This document shows, piece after piece, positions 1 to 8,324 of a stretch of 10,455 nt of DNA (within the stretch, counting starts at the first letter, position 1; each line of letters begins with the position of its first letter). The translations under genes and the position numbers were made by a program. The stretch spans positions 203,631 to 214,085 of the forward strand of contig LSYV01000013.1 of NCBI GenBank assembly GCA_001584585.1, written 5' to 3'. The notes beneath the pieces are model-generated. The model did not search any database. It was not told where the DNA came from and was given only the letters and a program-made list of their open reading frames with translations. The stretch is from Gonium pectorale. Its lineage: Eukaryota; Chlorophyta; Chlorophyceae; Chlamydomonadales; Volvocaceae.

Positions 1-2595
1 CGCTGCGGCGGCGGCAGCTGCCGCTGCGGCGCGCGTGAAGTAGCCACGCCTGCGTGGCGTCGGCTCCTCTGCCGCCGCCGCCGCCGCCGCCGTTGCCGCT
101 GCCGCGGTATGCCCCCCCCTCGGCTGCGCAAACCTCGGCACCGGCGCCGTCGGCGGCGGCCGCACTGCTGTGGGCACAGTACGGCGATGCCGAGGTCGTT
201 GCTGTCGCCGGCGGCGCCGGATCAGCCGCGTCGACGGGGCCAGCGCAGCCCGCCGCCGCCGTCGCGGCCGTCGCCGTCGCAGCCGCCACCGACGCGCCGT
301 CAGCGGCGGCAGCAGTTCGGTCGGGTCCCAGCAGCCACGCACCGGACGACAGCGCCAGTCCCGGGTTGGCCCTCACGGCCGCCGCCACGCGCTGCCAAGG
401 GGGGAAGGAGGGAGGGGAGAGGGGAGGAGGGGAGGGGAGAGGGGAGGAGGGGAACGCGTGGGCGAGTCAGTGGGCGGGGTTGGGGGCGGGTTGTTGAGGG
501 TTTGGGGCAGGTTTACACGTAGAGCATTGACGGGGGAGCCACCGCTGAGAGCGGACGGTGACGATGGTGCGGAACGCGAGGCCGTGGGGCTGTGGACCAA
601 GAGCAACCGAGAGGGCTACTGTCACGGGGGATGTTGGCAACACCACGTGGGAGGGAGCAATATGGGATGCCGGAGGGGCAGGCCAACATTCGGGCGAGTA
701 GAGGGGCGCGGCCCTTGGCGCTCCGTGCGCCACTGCGCCGCCTCCCTCACGACGTCACGAGAAGCCGCACAGGAGGGCATCCCAAAGGAGGGCGTGCCAC
801 ACCCCCACATGGGGGGTTTGGTGGAGAGAGAAACGCCAGCAGGACGCCACATGGGGGGGGTCTGCATGCCCAGGCGCCCGGGGATCCGGTCCACCCCACC
901 GCACGCCGGACCGCCGCGACTGGCGGAGCCGCAGCTGCCGCGGCCCCTCGGCACTTGCGGACCACCGCAACTACCGCAACCGCCCGAACCAGCACCAAGC
1001 CACGGCCTCTCCGCACCTGCCGTACGTTCTTGCCGTATGGCGCCTTGTGGCTGCTCAGCAGCGAGGCGTCCACGCTGACGTCCAGGCCCGACTGCGCGGC
1101 GCGCACGCAGCGTGCGGCGTACGATATGTGTACGGCGTACGGCAGTACGGCGTATGCACGACGCATGAGTGGCGCGGGCGCGGCGCGTACGGCGGTTATG
1201 CAGGAAGAGTGGGGAAGGGAGGGGAGGGAAGGGGCGGGCAGGGGGGTGGAAGTCGAGTTCGGGTCCGAGGCCCGGCGAGGGCGGTCAGGGGGGCGGGAGG
1301 AGCGCCCGCGTCTGGCGCGTGTCGGCACCCGTGTTTAATAACCGCCCACCAGCACAGCAACTGCGCTCCTAACCCCAGCACACAGCTCGCTGTGTGGTAC
1401 CCATCCAACCAAGCCCTCTCCCCCGCGGAGGGCGGGGGCGGGGGACACTTCACCACGCCTGCCGCCTATCGGCCAAGCCCCCCCGCAAGCGCCGCGCGCC
1501 AGGCCCTGCACCCAGGCCCCTCTCCCCCCTCTCCTCGACTCCGGGACCCCGCCCTTCCCTCCCTCAACTCCTAGCCCCCGGGGCCCCGACTCACGTCCAG
1601 GCGCGCGCCCACTCCCCGCCAGCCGCGGCCCAGCCCCGCGGGGCCGGTGTCCGCGCGGATCTGCTGCCACAGGTCGCTGTCGGGCTGCAGGGCGCGCGGT
1701 ACGGCGTCCTCGTACGGCGTGAACCTGCCGTACAGCAGCAGCAGCAGCAGCGGAGGGGCCGGGCGCGTGTCAGCGACGGAGCGATGCATCCCAGGTGGCC
1801 CATGCGGCTCGTTGGGGACTGACAGACCGGGGGGAAAACCACGATGACCTTGCCGCCGGCCGCCGGCGCCGGGCCTCCCGCACCTGGGCCTCGTCCGTGC
1901 CCAGCACGCGTTGCCCGCACCCCGTTCCCCCCTTTTCCCCTCCCCGACCCCCGCCCCCTTACCCCCCCCCCCACCCACACACACAGTTATCCCGCACGAA
2001 GGCCGTGTGGCGCCCCCCCTCCCCGCCCCAGGTCGCCCCCTGCGTTGCTGAAGACCTGCCAGACTTCCCAGTTCGCCCCATCGCCGCCCCCTGTATCACC
2101 CCCAAAACCCACTGCGTACCCTCCCCCCCCGCCAGGTCACTGCCTTTCCCCCAACACAACAGGGGAACAAACCCACTTGCGCATCGTGTCGTCGCGGGAG
2201 TGCACCGGCGGGGGCCGGCCCAGCAACCGCCACGCCAGAAACTCCTGCACAGAGATGGGCCTGTGGACGCCAGCACCCTCTCCGGATGCTTCTTCCTCCT
2301 CGTCCTCCTCGTCCTCCTCGTCGTCATCGTCCTCGTCATCGTCCTCCTCGTCGTCCTCGTCCATGCCGTCGTCGAAGTCGCCAACGTCCTCATCCGACAG
2401 CGGCCCATCACCACCGCTGGACTGCTCCGTGTCCTCCGTTATCTCCGACTGCTGGGCCGTAGCTCCGGGTGAGCCGGCGGGGCCGCCCGCGGGGGAGGTG
2501 GCCTGCACGCCGGCCTCATCGCCCGGGTTCCCGGCATCGTCGCTCTCCATGGCCTCCTCGAACGACGTCGAATACTCCGGGTCGCTGGCCTCCAT
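1..2595 (-). CDS. Spliced gene for an acidic protein of unknown function; 3' end beyond the left edge
   Basis: I do not recognise this protein. The model has five minus-strand exons: 2595-2177, 2055-1981, 1724-1595, 1091-1017 and 391 to the window edge. Phases agree (2, 2, 0, 0). The start is the first ATG (2595, context GCCATGG) after an in-frame TGA just upstream. Residues 1-110 are acidic and probably disordered, with 24 consecutive Asp/Glu at 79-102. Then comes a more ordered-looking stretch with PISVQEFLAWRLLGRPPP (113-130). Exon 3 encodes FTPYEDAVPRALQPDSDLWQ and ends at a GAC|GTGAGT donor. Exon 4 contains DASLLSSHKAPYGKNVRQ and ends at CAG|GTGCGG. Exon 5 follows a long pyrimidine tract and TTGGCAG; it starts RVAAAVRANPGLALSSGAW, then becomes Ala/Gly-rich with a Gly7 run, and stays open for 130 codons. 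Acidic runs of this kind are common in nuclear or chromatin proteins, but that is only an inference. Exon 2 and the join to exon 5 are the weakest parts. The gene is divergent from the PDZ gene. Confidence 0.6.
71..92. repeat. GCC trinucleotide run, seven units
   Basis: Seven tandem GCC units plus one base. Read on the minus strand in the frame of the last exon of the acidic-protein gene, they give seven consecutive glycines. Confidence 0.85.
411..450. repeat. Exact 20-bp duplication in a polypurine/polypyrimidine tract
   Basis: The unit GGAGGGGAGAGGGGAGGAGG occurs twice without mismatch (411-430 and 431-450), inside a longer G/A-only stretch from about 398 to 454. On the minus strand this is an almost pure C/T tract that runs into the TTGGCAG acceptor at 398-392, so it would serve as the polypyrimidine tract of the intron before exon 5. 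Confidence 0.85.
1130..1193. repeat. Cluster of four GTACGGC motifs in an intron
   Basis: GTACGGC is found at 1130-1136, 1137-1143, 1145-1151 and 1187-1193; the first two are directly abutting. The cluster lies at the 3' end of intron 3 of the minus-strand gene, close to the acceptor at 1094-1092. The same heptamer recurs elsewhere in the left half of the window. Confidence 0.75.
1733..1750. repeat. CAG trinucleotide run, six units, at a splice acceptor
   Basis: Six CAG units on the plus strand read as six CTG on the minus strand, directly upstream of the TACGGCAG acceptor of exon 3 of the acidic-protein gene. The run therefore sits in the intron's pyrimidine-rich end. If retained, it would add a leucine run in frame with the exon. 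Confidence 0.8.
2290..2361 (-). repeat. GAG/GAC/GAT codon repeat encoding 24 acidic residues
   Basis: An imperfect trinucleotide repeat within exon 1 of the minus-strand gene encodes only Asp and Glu over 24 codons (residues 79-102). GAC, GAG and GAT are mixed, so the tract is interrupted rather than a pure microsatellite. Confidence 0.85.
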
Positions 2596-3329
2596 GGCGT
2601 AGGGAAAATCCGTTCGAAACGCAAGGCCAGGGGCAAACAAGCGACGTGGCACTATGCGTCACGCAAGGGCCTCGGAAGTGGCGCTTTGCGCTCACGCCGC
2701 ACAGGGCCCCTATCGCATTATGTGCTACGGTGTACTTTTGGCAAGCAACTTGCAACGCTGCGTGTGCGTTGCCGTGGTGCAGCAGTTACTACCCACTTGC
2801 AGAAACCCTTTTCCCTTTCAGCATCCCAGGGATGCGCAGGAGAGTCACTTCACAGGGGACAGCTAAATGATTGGTCCAGGTGTTGCAAATTGGCGTGCCG
2901 TACCGCGCAAGCCGTCCCGAACCGCATCCTGACCCCCTCGCCCCCGGTACGCCCTGAAGGGTCAGTGAGCGCCGCTGCAAAAAAAGGAGGTGTGCGTTGG
3001 GTCAGGTTGGAACCTGATGATCAGCAGTGGGGTAGGGGCACTCGGAACGGGGCCCAAAACCGTAGCGCTTCGCCCAACCAGGTCGCCACGGCGCGCATCT
3101 CCCCTGGCTGATGCGCATGTGCGCCAGCGTGCCGTAAGCCATGCACACACGTAGCTCCCAAGTAAGCCGTGCGAGAGCGCGAAAAGAGCAAACGCCGGAA
3201 GGGCCACGGCCGTTGGCCGTTGCGGCTCCAGAACCAGCGACCTCGGTCCGGCACAAACCTTGACTCCAGGCGTCAGGCCTCAAGGTCTTCCAAGTAGTTC
3301 TATACAGTTAACATTCAATCTTGTCCAAC
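2596..3329. promoter_or_regulatory. Divergent intergenic region, probable promoters and 5' UTRs of both flanking genes
   Basis: These 734 bases separate the start codons of the minus-strand acidic-protein gene and the plus-strand PDZ gene, so both promoters and leaders should lie here. I see no convincing coding exon. The stretch looks less GC-extreme than its surroundings. Two ATTGG motifs (inverted CCAAT) lie at 2870-2874 and 2889-2893, and a 16-bp palindrome lies at 3002-3017. No clear TATA box is placed for either gene. An in-frame TAA at 3309-3311 precedes the first PDZ start. The promoter assignment rests on gene orientation, not on a recognised element. Confidence 0.45.
3002..3017. repeat. 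16-bp palindrome in the divergent intergenic region
   Basis: TCAGGTT and AACCTGA are exact reverse complements separated by GG. It could be a binding site for a dimeric regulator or a chance palindrome. Confidence 0.6.
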
Positions 3330-5893
3330 ATGTCTCTCCTTCAGGCTGGCAGCTTTCGCGGTAGGCTTGCAGGCTGGGGGTTGCGTTGCATGGCGACGAG
3401 TGGCTCGCGAGCCGCGACGCGACCTGGTCCGCAGGCCTGGCTTTTGCGCGCCTTTGCATTACTGTTCAGGTGTTTGTTTTCTCTGTCACTGATATCTCAT
3501 GACCGCAGGTCGCGTGACGCCGCGAGCTCCCGCCGAAGCCATGCGCTCGCCGCGGCCGGCACTCCCACTCCGGACTCCCGCCACCCCCCGAGCTAGCGCC
3601 GAAGCTGGGTAAGCCGGCCACCTCCCCCCTCCCCCCACCTGTGCCGGCCAGCCCAGCCACAGGTTCGCCTCCGCCTGCCTGTGCCGGCTGTGCGGCGGGG
3701 TGGCCGTGCCCAAGTGGCGCGAGGTCGATGCTGACAGGGGTTGCGAAGTCGGCAGCGCTACCTGCTCCTTGCACGCCTTTTCGGTCGGTGCTCTGTTGCT
3801 GACCGTTGGCCGTCGTGCTCCCTGCCTCCGCGCCCTGGAGCGGGGCTGCGGCTGCAGCGTGCTCGAGTCGCCAGGTGGCCATCGACCCGCCATCGAATGC
3901 ACGCGCGCAGCCCCACCTGCAGCTGCCAAACCCCTGATTGGCTAGCCCCTCCTCTTTTCTCGTCCCCGACCGCTTGCCGTAGCCTCGTCCCACCGGCCTC
4001 GCCCCGTCTCGCCCCGCCCCGTCCAGCGGCGCCGCCCCGCCCGAGGCCGCGGAGGGCGGCCTCGTGCGGCTGACCCTGCGGAAGCCCATCGGGGTGGTGT
4101 TTGAGCAGAAGTCCGATGGAGGCCCGAGTGAGTGGGGCGCGCAGCCTGCGGGCCGGGGGAGCGGGGGCTGGGACGCTGGCGGCAGGGGTCCGCGATCTGG
4201 TGGGGTGTGCAGCCTGCGGGTGCGGGTGCGGCTGGAGGCGGGGGAGCACGTGCGGCGAGGACCAGGTGGAACGGACGCAAACTAGGTCGCCTGCCCCCGT
4301 GGCCTTCCTCTTGTGGGTTAGTGGGGCGAGAGTGAGCTCAGAGGTATGCGGCGTTTATTAACATAGTTGTACGGCTTGCGCACAGCCGTACAGCCGTACA
4401 GACAAGCATGTAGTTGATCCCGGAGGAACGGTGCTAGCCCCTTCCCGCCGCGATCTACCCAACACGCCCTCCCCCCCCGCACCCATTCTTCTGCCCTCCC
4501 GCCGCCCCTGCCCGTCCCTGCCTGGCTCCGCCCCGCGCCCGCCCGCCTCCGCCCGCAGTCTACGTGGCCGAGGTGGTGGAGGGCGGCGCGGCCGCCAGCA
4601 CCGGACGCGTGGCGCCGGGGGACATCCTGTCCAAGTGCAGCGCAGGTGGGGGCTGGGGGCTGGAGGTGGCAGCGGGGAGGGGCGCCTCGGTGGCCCCCAA
4701 TCGGTTGGCAAGACGGTTACCGGAACACTTGCGGCAACACCTCCATGGGCTGTACAAACGGTTGTCTGCGATGGCTTAGGTTGGACGGTATTGGGGTCCC
4801 GGGCGCCGGATGGGCCGGAGGGTGGCGCACGTCCGACTGCCGGGTGGTGGATGGGGTTGTGGGCGCTGGGATGGAAACTAGAGGGCGGCAGCGACTGGCC
4901 GATCAGGGCAGGCGAGGCGGTGGGAGCTCGCGTCTGAGCGGCTGCGGCAGCGGTGGTCCTTGGACTGGGTGGCTGCCCCGACGGCGGCTGAGCGGCGCCG
5001 GCGGCCGATGCGCCGGCGGCAACGGTCGATGGCCGTGCCGTGCTGGGCGGGCAGGGCGACGGGCGGCGGCGGCGCGGGGCAGGGCGGGGTGGGGCTGAAC
5101 GGCTTCGGTCTGGGCTGCGGGGAGGCAGAGCGATGCATTCAGGGCCCAAAGCTGGTCGGGCGGTGGTCGGCGGGGGAACAAATAGGGGACTGTGTGGGCG
5201 CGGGATCGGCTGTCGCGCCAGCCGCGTGTGTGGGTGGCTGATGGCCCCGCGTGGGCCGCCTCCCACGCGCACCCTCTCTGAGGCTTGCAAAGTCCTGTGA
5301 TGCAACGCAGAAACGGCCCCCACCCAAATCCGTAACGTGGCCATGCAGTGGTCCTCAAGGCTGGCAAAGAGGGGCAGTACGAGGCTGAGGGGTACGGCCA
5401 ACGGCCGTACGATAACTGGGAGGTCATCGAGTACGACTGCGAGGGCAAGGTGAGGTGCCCGGGTGGGAACGTGGTACAGGGCAGAGAGGGCGGGGTGGCG
5501 GCACGGCGGCGCGGAGTTGGACCGCAGGGTGCTCCGGGAGGCGCCGGGAGACGCCGAAGTCCGGCTGCCGTGCTTGGGGGACCCGACGGGAGGGGGCGGA
5601 ACGGCCGGGCGTTCCGGTCACAAGTGCGCAGAGAAGCGAGGACGCGGCTGCGCGGGTTTCCGCGTCTCAGCGTGAAGTGGGTGCGTGAGGGCCAGGCGGC
5701 CGGAACGGCTCGCCGTACGTACGGCAGTATGGACGTGTGGACATGTGGATGCGCGAGGCTGGATGCATGCCGTACGCTGCCCGCCGCCCGCATGCAGGAC
5801 TTCAAGACGGCCATGACGGCGCTCCGCTCCAACAACGAGCGCTGGGGCAAGAAGGACATCACGCTGGTGCTGCGCAAGCCGGCGGCGGCGTGA
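3330..5893 (+). CDS. Small PDZ-domain protein, probably chloroplast-targeted (six exons, complete)
   Basis: Exons are 3330-3360, 3509-3608, 4027-4127, 4559-4645, 5349-5449 and 5798-5893. All introns are GT-AG (148, 418, 431, 703 and 348 nt) with matching phases 1, 2, 1, 1, 0, giving 171 residues. Residues 1 to about 45 start MSLLQAGSFRGRVTPRAP and are rich in Ala, Arg, Pro and Ser with almost no acid, typical of an algal plastid transit peptide. Residues 57-168 form one PDZ-like domain. RKPIGVVF (62-69) occupies the carboxylate-binding-loop position, VAEVVEGGAAASTGRVAPGD (80-99) matches the second strand and helix region, and the last strand is DITLVLRK (160-167). The WEVIEYDC...ALRSNNERWG segment (130-156) resembles plant plastid PDZ proteins such as the ENH1/MET1 type, but no rubredoxin, TPR or membrane segment is present. 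PDZ domains bind C-terminal or internal peptides; the partner is unknown. An in-frame alternative ATG at 3499 would give 164 residues without intron 1. Confidence 0.85.
4369..4399. repeat. Inverted and direct GTACGGCT/AGCCGTAC repeats in an intron
   Basis: GTACGGCT (4369-4376) pairs perfectly with AGCCGTAC (4384-4391) across a 7-nt loop. A second AGCCGTAC follows directly (4392-4399). It lies in intron 3 of the PDZ gene, in a locally AT-richer patch. Confidence 0.75.
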
Positions 5894-6040
5894 TGGGGGA
5901 AAGCTGGCATATGCAAGGGAGGGCGTGTATTACCTTACCTCTTGAGAGGCGGCGGCCGCGGCTGTGCCCTGTGTGACCTGTTCCGCTTGGGCTGGCCACG
6001 TGGGGCAAGGCAGGGCCCAGTAGCAGTGCCGTGAGTTGCT

Positions 6041-6073
6041 GCAGGCGGCGCCGTGGCGCCGCGAACCGCCTGC
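6041..6073. repeat. Nested inverted repeat downstream of the PDZ gene
   Basis: Outer arms GCAGGCGG (6041-6048) and CCGCCTGC (6066-6073) are perfect complements. Inside, CGGCGCC (6046-6052) and GGCGCCG (6055-6061) form a second, competing stem. It starts about 150 nt after the PDZ stop codon, so it probably lies in the 3' UTR, where it would form a stable RNA stem. Function unknown. Confidence 0.7.
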
Positions 6074-6766
6074 GGAAGGTTGTCGCCCTCACTTAGGGTG
6101 TTGGGACCATGGGGACTTGGGGAAACGGGTACTGTGGACGCGGCATGGCTGCAGCACCCGCGAATCGCCATTACCAGCGGCCTCCAAGCCGTCTGCAGTT
6201 AGGGCGTAGAGAAAGCTAGCTGAGCAAGCGCACTACGCGGAGGTCGACAGACACGTGAGGCTGCGAGGGCCGCTGCGGAAGGAGGGGGACCTGGGGCCGG
6301 GAGTGCCGGCTGGCACCTCAGCGCCCGCGACGCTGCAAGCCGCCACCAGGCAGGGGCGCCCTGGAGTTGGGGTTTCATCCGGATGACACCGACCTTGATG
6401 GTGCTGGTGCCGCGGACACGCGGAGGCGGTTCGGGTTGCGACGGAGGATGGGCGCATCTACCGGCCTGAGGCGCCTGAGCGCAGGCCATCATTGTAGGTC
6501 GGGGTTAGGGCGGCGTGATGACCACTGCAGGCGGGGCGTGAGTGCCCGTTGGCGCAGAGGCGGTGAGGAGTGTGGGGGATGGGGGGGTACGGCAGGTGAC
6601 CGGGTCCGCATGTGCCCCAGGGTGGGGGTACCGATGGGGGTGATGACGAGGGTGGGAGCGGGAGCGGGGGCCGGAGGACAGAGGACAGGGTGCCAGTGTC
6701 GGGCGTATGCGGCCCACCGCAGACGAGCATACGGCTGCGGCTGGCGCCTGCTGTGGACATCCCCGC

Positions 6767-6802
6767 GGTGGCGCCTTCGGTGGTGCCTTGGGTGGTGCCT
6801 TG
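6767..6802. repeat. 12-bp minisatellite, three units
   Basis: Units are GGTGGCGCCTTC (6767-6778), then GGTGGTGCCTTG twice (6779-6790 and 6791-6802). The two later units are identical; the first differs at two positions. Confidence 0.8.
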
Positions 6803-7581
6803 GGTATGCAACAGGAACGCGTTCAGCGTGGGCGCGCCGCACCCTCTCATGCTAGCTAGGGGTGTGGGGTTTGGGGCGCATGAGCGGCCATGGGTGTGAC
6901 GGCTACTCCATGGCGCCAAGGCAACGGACGCTGCTTATACGTGTGGGGGCGTTGGGGAGGGACAGCACGGAACGAGGTGTGTGTGCATGCGTGTCGCGTG
7001 TGTGTTGGAGGCCGAAGTGCACGAAGCCCCTCCCCCCCCGGGACCGGCTTGCCTTCCCGGTCGCAGTAAAGATTGTCCGGCAAGCGTCCGGTGCTGGCGA
7101 CTTGGCGGCATTGCGCACGGCGCTGCCACGTTCCGGGCTGCAGGCCGGCAGGGCAGCTGCACCTTGATAAGGATGCGCAGGCAGATGCGGCGGAAGCTGG
7201 CGCCAGAGGGGGGGCGCCCTCGCTGGGGACAGTGGAGATGGATACCTGCGTCCTCCAAGATGCGCCACGTACGGATTCGCGGGGCGGCGGGCGCCGCGAA
7301 GGTTTGCGGGAGGTAGGGCGCGCCCATGTTACGGCAAATGGCCATACCAGATCTCGGCTTTCACCGCCCCAGCCCCTAGGCCGCCCGGGATTGCAGCGGG
7401 TCGTGTGCATATGCCCCCTCCCCCGCGTGGGGCGGGCAGCACCGAGCGCCCAGGGAGGCGATGCCCTGCGCAGCGCCTCACGTGGTGCCCCGCCCGCCAG
7501 CACACACACCGTACGTAGCCCGGCGGACGAGCGGCACCTGGATCAGGCGCGGTCGGATCAGGGGTGAGTGCAGGGCAGCCC

Positions 7582-8059
7582 AGCCCAGCCCAAGCCGCCA
7601 CAGCGAGGTCGCTGCCGAGGGCTGTGGCGCAATGCGTTGAGCGGCCGAGCCCGTGCCGCAGCGGCCCCGACGGAGCGCCGCCCCTCACAGACGGCACCCT
7701 GGGGGACGGGAGCCCGTCTGGAGTGAGCGCCTCCGGCGCCGCCGCTGCGCTGGTGCAGGAGGCGAGCGGCGGCGCAGCCTGCTCACAAGCCAATTACTCC
7801 TAGCAGTACGCCCAGCAGTCAGCCCAGCCCAAGCCCCCACAGCGAGGTCGCTGCCGAGGGGTGTGGCGCAATGTGTTGAGCGGCCGAGCCCGTGCCGCAG
7901 CGGCCCCGACGGAGCGCCGCCCCTCGCAGACGGCACCCTGGGGGACGGGAGCCCGTCTAGAGTGAGCGCCTCCGGCGCCGCCGCTGCGCTGGTGCAGGAG
8001 GCGAGCGGCGGCGCAGCCTGCTCACGAGCCCATTACTCCTAGCAGTACGCCCCGCAGCA
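7582..8059. repeat. 239-bp tandem duplication, two copies
   Basis: Copy 1 is 7582-7820 and copy 2 is 7821-8059, with a constant offset of 239 bases and no indel. I count seven substitutions in the first 229 positions; the last ten positions diverge. Each copy holds a perfect 11-bp stem, GCGCCGCCGCT with AGCGGCGGCGC (7736-7746/7765-7775; 7975-7985/8004-8014), and a small GACGGG-AG-CCCGTC hairpin. The period is not a multiple of three. In the longest shared frame six of the seven differences change the amino acid, which argues against protein coding. The origin is unknown; no flanking target-site duplication or transposase is visible. Confidence 0.9.
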
Positions 8060-8278
8060 GCAGTGAGACGCGCAATGCACGCGCGCTTGGGTGACAGGGT
8101 CGGTGCACTGCTGGCCAGGTTGCGGTAGGTGCAATCGGCACTAGCCTCGGGGCTTTGAGGCAGGCCTTGGGGGTTCATCTTACTCCCCACGCCCTGGGTA
8201 TGATTGGCGCAGAGGCTAGGTCACGGGGCTAGGTTGCACACAAGTGCCTCTGTCGTACGATGGTACGTGCAGTGATGC

Positions 8279-8324
8279 AGCTTGCACGGCTTGGCGCCTC
8301 ACATACCCCAATGCCGTGCAAGCT
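8279..8324. repeat. Perfect 12-bp inverted repeat with a 22-nt loop
   Basis: AGCTTGCACGGC (8279-8290) is the exact reverse complement of GCCGTGCAAGCT (8313-8324). Just upstream, CGTAC-GATG-GTACG makes a smaller hairpin. There is no adjacent gene to which it can be assigned. It could be a structured RNA element, a remnant of a small inverted-repeat transposon, or chance. Confidence 0.75.

Noticed and set aside
54..1338. Plus-strand open frames (147, 302 and 248 codons) opposite the acidic-protein gene
   Set aside because: Low-complexity Ala/Pro/Arg composition, no domain, and no splice logic. The minus strand carries phase-consistent exons with good donors and acceptors.
1995..2100. Alternative reading of exon 2 of the acidic-protein gene as GANWEVWQVFSNAGGDL
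   Set aside because: It looks coding-like but needs a phase-1 donor from exon 1 that is not present, and the frame closes at TAA before a donor. The chosen frame fits phase 2 on both sides.
4358..5916. Long minus-strand open frames (347 and 337 codons) opposite the PDZ gene
   Set aside because: They run across exons and introns of a well-supported plus-strand gene, are Pro/Arg/Ser-rich with no domain, and are expected where stop codons are rare at this GC content.
6856..7509. Minus-strand frames near 7000-7350 with coding-looking words such as RLPDNLYCDREGKPV
   Set aside because: Neighbouring frames look equally plausible, splice sites do not connect them, and no family is recognisable.
7564..7810. 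Plus-strand GGG|GTGAGT donor-like site at 7564 and the short frame in the tandem repeat that ends in TAG
   Set aside because: No upstream exon with a matching acceptor was found. The two repeat copies differ mainly by amino-acid-changing substitutions and the repeat length breaks the frame.
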